Assembly (NCBI GenBank): GCA_020628865.1
Contig: JAHDEJ010000013.1
Coordinates: forward strand, 1-64,000
Reading direction: 5' to 3'
Length of the DNA: 64,000 nucleotides
Source: Acidimicrobiales bacterium
GTDB taxonomy: Bacteria; Actinomycetota; Acidimicrobiia; Acidimicrobiales; SHLQ01
Positions within the stretch are counted from its first letter, which is position 1, and every line of letters starts with the position of its first letter. Positions 45,684 to 53,382 of the stretch are shown here, one piece after another. The notes below the pieces were generated by a model. It saw nothing but the letters and a program-made list of their open reading frames with translations, was not told where the DNA came from and searched no databases. Position numbers and translations under genes: made by a program.

Positions 45684-45728
45684 GCGTGTTTCGTACCGCA
45701 GGCCCGGTTCATCTTCAGGGGGAGCGTC

Positions 45729-46676
45729 ATGTCGAACGCCGTTGTCGATCGCGAAGTCGACAGCAAAAAGGAATCTCGCGCCAACGAAATCAAGCGTTTG
45801 GAGCGCCGCGAAGGCTGGAAGCGCCGCCTTCCCATCCTGCCCGCACTGCTGTTCACCATCGTGGTGACGCAGATCCCGTTTCTGTTCACGCTGTTCTACA
45901 GCCTGACCGACTGGCGGATCGACAAGCTCGAGCCGCGCCAGTTCATCGGCATCGACAACTACACCTCTCTGACGGAAGAAAGCGAGAAGTTCTTCCGAGA
46001 GGCGGCCTGGGTCAGCGTCCAGATGACCGTCATGGCGGTGCTCTTCTCGCTCATCGTCGGCACCATGCTCGCCATCCTGCTCGACCGGAAGTTCTTCGGG
46101 CAGGGCTTCATTCGCACCCTGCTCATCACCCCATTCCTCGTGATGCCCGTTGTCGCCGGCCTCATGTGGAAGACACAGATGCTGAACTTCAACTTCGGCA
46201 TCATCAACTGGATCCTCAACGGTCTGGGTCAGGAGTCCGTCGAGTTCGCCACCAGATACCCGATGGGATCCGTCATCGTCGTGCTCGTCTGGCAGTGGAG
46301 CCCGTTCATGATGCTGATCGTGCTCGCCGGCCTCCAGGGCCAGGACCCATCGGTCCTCGAAGCCGCCCGCGTCGACGGTGCTTCGACCTTCGGGATCTTC
46401 CGCCAGATCACCTTCCCGCAGCTGCGCCCGTTCCTCGAGCTCGGCACACTGCTCGGCGCCATCTACCTCATCCAGGTGTACGACCACATCGAAGTGATCG
46501 TCGGCGGCCAGCCCGGTGCCAACAACCTGCCGTTCTACATCGCCCAACGATCGATCGGCGGCGGCAACCGATTCGGTCTCGCCTCCACGTATTCGATCAT
46601 CGTGGTCATCGCATCGATCATCATCGCCAACATCGGCCTCCGAGTGTTGTCCAACCTGCTGGAGGATGATTCCTGA
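45729..46676 (+). CDS. ABC transporter permease (MalF/SmoF type)
   Basis: 315 residues, six helices. A charged N-terminal tail precedes LPALLFTIVVTQIPFLFTLF. The EAA loop is EAARVDGASTFGIFRQITFP. It forms the membrane channel with the next gene. The TGATG overlap with the second permease ensures equal expression. Confidence 0.93.
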   Translation: MSNAVVDREVDSKKESRANEIKRLERREGWKRRLPILPALLFTIVVTQIPFLFTLFYSLTDWRIDKLEPRQFIGIDNYTSLTEESEKFFREAAWVSVQMTVMAVLFSLIVGTMLAILLDRKFFGQGFIRTLLITPFLVMPVVAGLMWKTQMLNFNFGIINWILNGLGQESVEFATRYPMGSVIVVLVWQWSPFMMLIVLAGLQGQDPSVLEAARVDGASTFGIFRQITFPQLRPFLELGTLLGAIYLIQVYDHIEVIVGGQPGANNLPFYIAQRSIGGGNRFGLASTYSIIVVIASIIIANIGLRVLSNLLEDDS

Positions 46677-47545
46677 TGGCGTTGTTCACCCGTGCCCCCA
46701 AGGCCGAACCGATTCTCGGCCAGAACCGGCTGGTTGCGCATCTGCTGTCGTTCCTGACGTGGATCATCGGCCTGATGTTCTTCTTCCCGCTCTTCTGGCT
46801 CACGGTCAACGGTTTCAAGGAAGAGTCCGTGGCCAGCGCCGACCCGACACTGCGCTTCGAACCGACGCTCGACCGATTCTCCGAGGTCACCGAGGCGAAT
46901 TCGGGCCTGCTGAGCTTCGCCGAGGCGTTCGGCAACTCGTTCTGGATCGTGTTGATCTCGACGGCCTTCGTCATGGTGCTCGCCATTCCGGCCGCCTACG
47001 CCCTGTCGATCCGGCCGATGAAGAAGTGGCGGGACGTGCTCTTCTTCTTCATCTCCACGAAGTTCCTCCCGATCGTCGGCATCATCATGCCGGTCTGGAT
47101 CATCGCCCGAGATCTGGAGCTGCTCGGCACGCGAACCGTTCTCGTCGTCCTCTACACGGCGATGAACCTGCCGCTTGCCGTCTGGATGCTTCGGTCGTTC
47201 TTCGCCGAGGTGCCCAAGGAACTGATCGAGGCCGCACAGATCGACGGCTGCAGCCTGATCGGTCAGATCCGGCAGGTCCTGCTTCCCATCGTGGCTCCCG
47301 GCGTGGCCGCAACCGCACTCCTGTGCGTGATCTTCGCCTGGAACGAGTTCTTCTTCGCAGTGCAGCTCAATCCGACCGGTGCGTCGACCATCCCGGTCTG
47401 GGTCAACTCGCAGCAGAAGTTCCAGGGCCAGTTCATCGCCAGCCTCAGTGCGGCATCGGTCCTGGCCACTCTGCCGGTGGTCATCGCCGGCTGGGTTGCA
47501 CAGAAGCGAATGATCCGTGGTCTGGCCATGGGAGCGATCAAATGA
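46676..47545 (+). CDS. ABC transporter permease (MalG/SmoG type)
   Basis: 289 residues, six helices. The EAA loop EAAQIDGCSLIGQIRQVLLP is visible, as is the terminal AQKRMIRGLAMGAIK typical of the MalG branch. It is the second channel subunit, coupled to the first permease by a start/stop overlap. Confidence 0.93.
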   Translation: MALFTRAPKAEPILGQNRLVAHLLSFLTWIIGLMFFFPLFWLTVNGFKEESVASADPTLRFEPTLDRFSEVTEANSGLLSFAEAFGNSFWIVLISTAFVMVLAIPAAYALSIRPMKKWRDVLFFFISTKFLPIVGIIMPVWIIARDLELLGTRTVLVVLYTAMNLPLAVWMLRSFFAEVPKELIEAAQIDGCSLIGQIRQVLLPIVAPGVAATALLCVIFAWNEFFFAVQLNPTGASTIPVWVNSQQKFQGQFIASLSAASVLATLPVVIAGWVAQKRMIRGLAMGAIK

Positions 47546-47641
47546 TCGTCGGTTCGCTCCGCTCACCTCACCGAGTTGCTCGCTGGCGCTCACCACATCA
47601 CAACGATCCGCAGACCACAACCGAACGACTGGAGCAGCATC

Positions 47642-48742
47642 ATGGCTGAAGTACGCTACGAAAAGGCGAGCCGCATCTATGGCTTCGGCGGCGTGGGAGC
47701 CGTTCGGGCGGTGAACGAGCTCGATCTCAACATCGCCGACGGCGAGTTGCTCGTGCTGGTCGGTCCGTCCGGATCCGGCAAGTCGACAGCGCTGCGCATG
47801 CTCGCCGGCCTCGAAACCGTCAACGAGGGAAGCATCTTCATCGACGACGTCGATGTCACGCTCAAGCCGCCGCAGGACCGCGACATCGCCATGGTGTTCC
47901 AGAACTACGCGCTCTATCCGAGCATGACCGTGGGCGAGAACATGGGCTTCGCCCTCAAGCAGGCCAAGGTTCCGAAGGCCGAGCGCCGTGCCCAGGTGGA
48001 GGAGGCCGCTCGCATCCTCGACCTCGAGCCGTACCTCGACCGCAAGCCCAAGAACCTCTCCGGCGGCCAGCGTCAGCGTGTTGCCATGGGCCGCGCCATC
48101 GTCCGGAGCCCGCAGGTCTTCCTGATGGACGAGCCGTTGTCGAACCTCGACGCCAAGCTTCGTGTGCAGACCCGCACCGAGCTCGCCGATCTCCAGGCCC
48201 GACTCGGCACCACGATGGTGTACGTGACCCACGATCAGGTCGAAGCGATGACGATGGGGCACCGCGTGGCCGTGCTCGATCACGGTGAACTTCAGCAGGT
48301 CGACACGCCCCGACGCCTCTACAGCTCTCCGGCGAACCTGTTCGTCGCCGGGTTCATCGGCTCTCCGGCCATGAACCTGATCGAGACCGACCGAACCGGG
48401 GACGAACTCCACTTCGGCTCCACGGTCGTGCCGCTGTCCGACGACGTGCAGGCCGATCTGAAGGCATCTGCGTCCACGCGTTTCGTGGTCGGTGTCCGCC
48501 CGGAGCATCTGATCCAGACCCCGGACGGCGCCCCATGCGGAGCGACGGTCGTGGAAGAGCTCGGTTCCGACGCCTTCGTCCACGCCTCGATGCCGCACAA
48601 CGGAACCGAAGCCACCGTGGTCGTCCGCGTCGACGGTGAAACGGCGATCACTCGTGGCGACAACCTCACCATTGCCATCGGTGGGCCGGTGCACATCTTC
48701 GACGCCGAGTCGGGCGTCCGACTCGGCAAGCCGGTCACATGA
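47642..48742 (+). CDS. ABC transporter ATP-binding protein (MalK/SmoK/UgpC type)
   Basis: 366 residues. Walker A GPSGSGKST, Q-loop MVFQNYALYPSMTV, signature LSGGQRQRVAMGRA, Walker B VFLMDEPLSNLDA, switch His in YVTHDQVEAM and a C-terminal TOBE/regulatory domain. It energises the polyol importer. It lies 96 bp after the second permease; earlier in-frame starts would add a non-conserved tail. Confidence 0.95.
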   Translation: MAEVRYEKASRIYGFGGVGAVRAVNELDLNIADGELLVLVGPSGSGKSTALRMLAGLETVNEGSIFIDDVDVTLKPPQDRDIAMVFQNYALYPSMTVGENMGFALKQAKVPKAERRAQVEEAARILDLEPYLDRKPKNLSGGQRQRVAMGRAIVRSPQVFLMDEPLSNLDAKLRVQTRTELADLQARLGTTMVYVTHDQVEAMTMGHRVAVLDHGELQQVDTPRRLYSSPANLFVAGFIGSPAMNLIETDRTGDELHFGSTVVPLSDDVQADLKASASTRFVVGVRPEHLIQTPDGAPCGATVVEELGSDAFVHASMPHNGTEATVVVRVDGETAITRGDNLTIAIGGPVHIFDAESGVRLGKPVT

Positions 48743-48745
48743 TCG

Positions 48746-48795
48746 GGTGACGATAGGGCCGCCGGATCCCCTCCGAGGGCTGCTCTATCGTCACC
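48746..48795. terminator. Bidirectional terminator between importer ATPase and LysR gene
   Basis: GGTGACGATAG (48746-48756) and CTATCGTCACC (48785-48795) are perfect 11-bp complements enclosing a second interrupted stem (CGGA/TCCG). The right arm contains the LysR stop. Confidence 0.65.
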
Positions 48796-49630
48796 TCTGT
48801 GTGGCCAGAAATTCGGCCGCGGCATCGCTTGGCGAAGGTCCGGCGATCGCCACCCAGCTGATGGGGATGTGCCGGTCGAGTGGGATCACGCACAGGTCGT
48901 CGCGACGCTCGGGGACGGCGCGGCGCGGTTGGATGGTGACGGCCCCGCCCGTGGCGACGAGGTCCAGGATGCAGGCGAGCGATTCGACGGTCGTGATGTT
49001 CGCCGGCGAGGTGTTGGCCGGCCGAAAGAATGCGTCGAACTCGAACCCCGGCTGTGGGTCGAGTGCCGATCCCAGATAGTGGAATGGTGCGATGTCGGCG
49101 GCGCGTGCGGTCGCCTTCCCGGCCAGGGGATGTGTCGCGGCCACCACCAGCGCCAGCTGGTCTTCGGCGACGGTGACCGCATTCGAGTCCGGGCAGCGTT
49201 GTCGGGCATCGAGAACGATGTCGACCTCGTTGTTGGTCAGCGGACGATCAGTCGGGTGGAGTTCGATCCGCGTGATGGTGAAGGTCTGCATGCCGAGATC
49301 TGCGAGCGCCCAGGCAATGGAGTCGAAGAAGCCGACACCGATCCGAAGGGGACGCTCGATCCCGCTGCCCAGCCATCGTGCCGCAAGTTCGGCTTCCGAC
49401 AGCTGCCGATCGGTGGCTGCGGCCGCCTCGGCCACGATGCGGCCGGCTGCGGTGAGTCGCATCGAACGGCCGTCCACCGTGGCGAGCTGGAAGCCGAGGC
49501 GTCGTTCGGCCTCCTGCAGCCTCCGGCTCGCCGCCGAGGGGCTCAGGTGAATGGCTGCGCTCGCCGCCGCCAGGGTGTCGTGCCGCGTCAGCGCCGACAG
49601 GAGTTCGAGGTGGCCGCTATCGAGGATCAC
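48791..49630 (-). CDS. LysR-family transcriptional regulator
   Basis: 279 residues from the GTG at 49630; an ATG at 49657 would add nine residues. The N-terminal helix-turn-helix (LAAASAAIHLSPSAASRRLQ) is followed by a periplasmic-binding-like effector domain. LysR proteins typically activate the divergent operon, here the putative betaine-degradation genes, in response to a pathway ligand. The start choice is uncertain. Confidence 0.88.
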   Translation of the reverse strand: MILDSGHLELLSALTRHDTLAAASAAIHLSPSAASRRLQEAERRLGFQLATVDGRSMRLTAAGRIVAEAAAATDRQLSEAELAARWLGSGIERPLRIGVGFFDSIAWALADLGMQTFTITRIELHPTDRPLTNNEVDIVLDARQRCPDSNAVTVAEDQLALVVAATHPLAGKATARAADIAPFHYLGSALDPQPGFEFDAFFRPANTSPANITTVESLACILDLVATGGAVTIQPRRAVPERRDDLCVIPLDRHIPISWVAIAGPSPSDAAAEFLATQR

Positions 49631-49723
49631 GCGGCCAACGGTAGGCCAAACCTGCATGAGGCGCACCAGTACGGTGCGAAAGATGCACTGGACGCAAGTT
49701 GAAATGTCGCGCATTCTGCGGTG

Positions 49724-50713
49724 ATGGGTATCGCCGTCCCCTTTCCCGAGACACAACCGGCCGGTTATCGCTGGCTCGACAACGAACCGGTCTTCGACCC
49801 TGAGCGGCACCTCCAGCTCGAAGCGCCCACCAACATCGTGCTGCTCGAGGACCTCGGCTACGGCGCCGAGGAGATCGCCACCAAAGCAACGCCGGTCGCA
49901 GCATCCACGCCGTTCCGCGTGCTGAGCGACGAAGGGGCAGCCACGCTGATCGAGATCGCCCGCGAGCTGCGCCAGTTCGTCCGCCCCGCCGGCGACCGCA
50001 TTCAGAACATGCTTCGCGGCGGCTGCTACCGGTCGCGGTGGCTGCGGGATCTCTGCACCAGTCAGGAACTGAGCGACCACCTCGAAGCCATCTACGGAAT
50101 TCCGATCGCCCCACACCCGATGCCCGTGCACCTCGGCCACATGAACTTCGAGCCGAACAGCATCGACAACGCCATCGACAAGTGGCACCACGACACACTT
50201 CCGCTGGATTTCGTGATGATGGTCACCGACCCGCACGACGTGGACGGTGGCCGATTCGAGTACTTCGAAGGCACGAAACACGAGGCGGCCGAGCTCGCCG
50301 CAGCCGGTCAGACCCCGCCACCGGAGCGCACCGTTGCCCCGGACTTCCCGGGACCCGGGTACGCGATCGCACTGCACGGGAACATGGTCGTGCACCGGGC
50401 CGGGCCGCTCTACAGCCTCGACGAGCGGATCTCGATGGTGAATGGCTATGTGGCCCTCGATACCTCCCGCGACGATCAGAGCCGATCGGCGGACCTGTTC
50501 GTCGTCGATGACCACGAAGTGCTCTTCACCGAGTGGGCCAAGATGGCCGCTTGGCGGTCGAGCGGCCGACTCGCCGCCCTGATCGAGGAGCTTCCGTTCA
50601 CGAGCGACCGGGAGGCGGTCATCGCCGAGCTCGAGCGGGGGATCGAGGACGCCCAGCGGGCGATCGACGAGATGCGAGCCGGGGAACGCCAGATGGAACA
50701 CTACGGGGGCTGA
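49724..50713 (+). CDS. Fe(II)/2-oxoglutarate oxygenase-like protein (PhyH-type)
   Basis: 329 residues; a GTG directly upstream at 49721 is the alternative start. The metal facial triad appears as H and D in KWHHDTLPLDFVMM and a distal H in HGNMVVHRAGPL, with DPHDVDGGRFEYFEG between them. Family members hydroxylate or demethylate small molecules with oxygen. As first gene of the betaine-type operon it could hydroxylate or N-demethylate a quaternary amine. The family call is moderate and the substrate is inferred. Confidence 0.65.
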   Translation: MGIAVPFPETQPAGYRWLDNEPVFDPERHLQLEAPTNIVLLEDLGYGAEEIATKATPVAASTPFRVLSDEGAATLIEIARELRQFVRPAGDRIQNMLRGGCYRSRWLRDLCTSQELSDHLEAIYGIPIAPHPMPVHLGHMNFEPNSIDNAIDKWHHDTLPLDFVMMVTDPHDVDGGRFEYFEGTKHEAAELAAAGQTPPPERTVAPDFPGPGYAIALHGNMVVHRAGPLYSLDERISMVNGYVALDTSRDDQSRSADLFVVDDHEVLFTEWAKMAAWRSSGRLAALIEELPFTSDREAVIAELERGIEDAQRAIDEMRAGERQMEHYGG

Positions 50714-52225
50714 GTGGCACGTCGGGAGAGAGCTCCTCGGGTTCGCCCGACAATCGACACCTCGCATCACCGGAAGCTGCGTCATCCCTTCGAGCCGCTC
50801 CGCGTGCTGTCGGACGATCAGGTTGCCCAGATTCACGAGAGCGCCGTGTCCTACCTGGCCGATGAAGGCATGAAGGTCCTGCTCGGGGAGGCCCGGGAGA
50901 TCTTTGCGGCCGCAGGATGTGCCGTCGATGACGAGATGGTTCGTCTCGATCCCGATCTGATCGCGCAGGCCATCTCCGACGCCCCCAGCGAGTTCGAGCT
51001 CCATGCCCCGAATCCCGACAAGTCGTTCATGCTCGGGGGGAACAGTCTGGCGCTCATGCCGGTCGGCGGCCCGCCGTTTGTCGCCGACCGGGAAACCGGT
51101 CGCCGCGCCGGGACCCTGGCCGACCAGGAAAACTTCCTGCGCCTCACGCAACACTACGACGTCATGGCCGCCGCATCACCGTGTGTGGAACCCGACGACG
51201 TGCCGATCAACCACCGGCACCTTCGCTCGGTGATGGCGAGTCTCACGTTGACCGACAAGGCGCCGTTTCTCTTTGCTCGCGGCCGGGAACGAGTCCGGGA
51301 CTCGTTCGATCTGATCAAGATCCGACTGGGGATCGAGTCCGACGAGACGTTTGCGGAAACGCCCCGCTGTTGGACCAACATCAACACCAATTCGCCCCGC
51401 CAGCTCGACATCCCCATGTCGATGGGCATCATCGATTTCGCTCGTATGGGTCAGGCGAACATCATGACGCCGTTCACTCTGGCCGGTGCCATGGCACCCG
51501 TGACGCTGGCTGGAGCGCTCGTACTGCAGCACATGGAGGTGCTGTGTGCGGTCACGCTTGCGCAGCTGGTGCGGCCGGGCGCGCCCGTCCTCTACGGGGC
51601 ATTCACGTCGAACGTGGACATGAAGTCGGGCTCGCCGGCCTTCGGCACGCCGGAAGCGTTCAAGGGTGCACTGGCCAGCGGGCAACTCGCCCGCCATGTG
51701 GGCTTGCCGTGGCGATCCTCGGGATCGAGTTCGTCGAATGCGGTCGATGCCCAGGCCGGCTACGAGACAATGCTCAACACCTACGGCGCACTGCTCGGCG
51801 GCGCCAACTGGATCATGCACGCTGCCGGATGGCAGGAAGGCGGCCTCGTGGCCGACTACGAGAAGTTCATCGTCGACATCGAGATGTGCCAGATGATCGC
51901 TGAAATCTGCCAGCCGCTCGTCGTCGACGATGCATCGTTGGCCCTGGACGCCATCACCGATGTCGGTCCCGGCGGACACTTCTTCGGAACACCGCACACC
52001 CTCGACCGATTCGAGACGGCGTTCTATCAACCGCTCGTGTTCGGCCGGATGCCGTTCGAGCAGTGGGTCGAGGAAGGTGCTCGCCGCACGGATGAGCGGG
52101 CCACGTCGATATGGCGGACGGTGCTCGACGAGTTCCAACCGCCGCCGATCGACGATGATGTCATTGCAGCAATGCAGGACTTCGTCGAGCGCCGAATCGC
52201 TGAAGGTGGCGCCGCCCCGGACTGA
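50714..52225 (+). CDS. MttB-like trimethylamine/betaine methyltransferase family protein
   Basis: 503 residues, the length of MttB. ESAVSYLADEGMKVL, CVEPDDVPINHRHLRSVMAS and GLVADYEKFIVDIEM place it in the MttB superfamily. There is no in-frame amber codon, so it is a non-pyrrolysine member like glycine-betaine and proline-betaine methyltransferases. Those methylate a corrinoid protein, but none is encoded in this window. It begins directly at the oxygenase stop codon. Confidence 0.85.
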   Translation: MARRERAPRVRPTIDTSHHRKLRHPFEPLRVLSDDQVAQIHESAVSYLADEGMKVLLGEAREIFAAAGCAVDDEMVRLDPDLIAQAISDAPSEFELHAPNPDKSFMLGGNSLALMPVGGPPFVADRETGRRAGTLADQENFLRLTQHYDVMAAASPCVEPDDVPINHRHLRSVMASLTLTDKAPFLFARGRERVRDSFDLIKIRLGIESDETFAETPRCWTNINTNSPRQLDIPMSMGIIDFARMGQANIMTPFTLAGAMAPVTLAGALVLQHMEVLCAVTLAQLVRPGAPVLYGAFTSNVDMKSGSPAFGTPEAFKGALASGQLARHVGLPWRSSGSSSSNAVDAQAGYETMLNTYGALLGGANWIMHAAGWQEGGLVADYEKFIVDIEMCQMIAEICQPLVVDDASLALDAITDVGPGGHFFGTPHTLDRFETAFYQPLVFGRMPFEQWVEEGARRTDERATSIWRTVLDEFQPPPIDDDVIAAMQDFVERRIAEGGAAPD

Positions 52226-52235
52226 GGAGACCACG

Positions 52236-53342
52236 ATGATCAACGAGATCCGCGTGTATGCGGTGCCACTCAGCGCCGAGACGAAATACACCATGTCCAG
52301 CTCGAACGTCGCCACGCCGATGTCGACCATTGTCGAGGTGGTCGATTCCGACGGATTCGTCGGGTACGGCGAAGCCTGTTTGGCGAGCCCACAGTTCCAG
52401 CCGGCACACAACGACGGCGTCCGGGCGTCGCTCGCAGTTTTGGCTCCGTCGATTCTCGGGCTCGACCCCATGCAGTTCACCGTCGTGAACGCGGCCATGA
52501 ACCGCGCGCTGACCGGCCACGCGGAGGGGAAGGCGGCACTCGACATCGCGTGCTGGGACCTCGCCGGCAAGCGCCTCGAGCAGTCGGTAGTCGACATGCT
52601 GGGCGGCGCGCAGATGGACGACGTGCTCACCTATCACGTGGTCGGCATCGATGCCCCCGACGCTGCGGCCGCCACCGCCGTCCGCTTGCAGGAGGACGGC
52701 ATCACTCGGCTGCAGCTCAAGGCCGGCGGCCGCGGAATCCATGAGGACATCGCAAGCATCCACGCCGTTGCCGAGGTGCTACGACCCGGCACCGATCTGG
52801 CCGTCGACACCAACCGCGGTTGGTCGACGGCTGAGGCAATCCAGGTGTCGAACGCCTGCCGAGACATCACGATGTCGATGGAGCAGCCGTGTGCCACGGA
52901 GGCGGAACTCCACCAGGTGAAGGCACAGATCGTGCACCCCATCATCGTCGACGAGAGCTCGACCGGCATCGACGCCGTCGCCCGCATGATCTCGAACGGG
53001 CTCGCCGACGGGTTCGGCCTCAAAGCCACGCGGCTCGGTGGCCTCACGGCGATGCGCGCCGTGCGGGATCTGTGCATGGCGACGCGAACACCCATGAGTT
53101 CCGACGACGCCTGGGGCGGCGACATCATCGCTGCAGCTGGCGTTGCCCTTGGCGCCACGCTCGACCCGCAATTCAGTCGGGGAGCGTGGCTGGCGCACCC
53201 GTACCATCAGACCCACTACGACGAGGCCAACGGGCCACGCATCGAGAACGGCTTCGCCACGCTGCCCGCCGGCGGACCGGGGCTCGGTCTCGTGCTCGAA
53301 GCGGGCCAGTTCGGCGACCCGGTCGCCGTGTACCGGACGTAG
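52236..53342 (+). CDS. Enolase-superfamily racemase/epimerase (betaine-epimerase-like)
   Basis: 368 residues from the ATG at 52236. Mandelate-racemase/muconate-cycloisomerase fold with acid-base Lys at K162 (LQLKAGG; the first position of KxK is Q160) and K263 (GLKATRLGGL). The metal ligands are D191 (VDTNRGW), E216 (MEQP) and D239/E240. Lysines on both faces fit 1,1-proton transfer, as in 4-hydroxyproline-betaine 2-epimerase HpbD. The neighbours support a betaine substrate. Confidence 0.8.
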   Translation: MINEIRVYAVPLSAETKYTMSSSNVATPMSTIVEVVDSDGFVGYGEACLASPQFQPAHNDGVRASLAVLAPSILGLDPMQFTVVNAAMNRALTGHAEGKAALDIACWDLAGKRLEQSVVDMLGGAQMDDVLTYHVVGIDAPDAAAATAVRLQEDGITRLQLKAGGRGIHEDIASIHAVAEVLRPGTDLAVDTNRGWSTAEAIQVSNACRDITMSMEQPCATEAELHQVKAQIVHPIIVDESSTGIDAVARMISNGLADGFGLKATRLGGLTAMRAVRDLCMATRTPMSSDDAWGGDIIAAAGVALGATLDPQFSRGAWLAHPYHQTHYDEANGPRIENGFATLPAGGPGLGLVLEAGQFGDPVAVYRT

Positions 53343-53382
53343 ACAACCAAAGCCACGACGCTTTCGAAAGTAGAGCAAGCAC

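Noticed and set aside
50714-52225. Pyrrolysine-containing MttB
   Set aside because: The reading frame has no in-frame TAG and runs to a normal stop at full family length, so it belongs to the non-pyrrolysine group.
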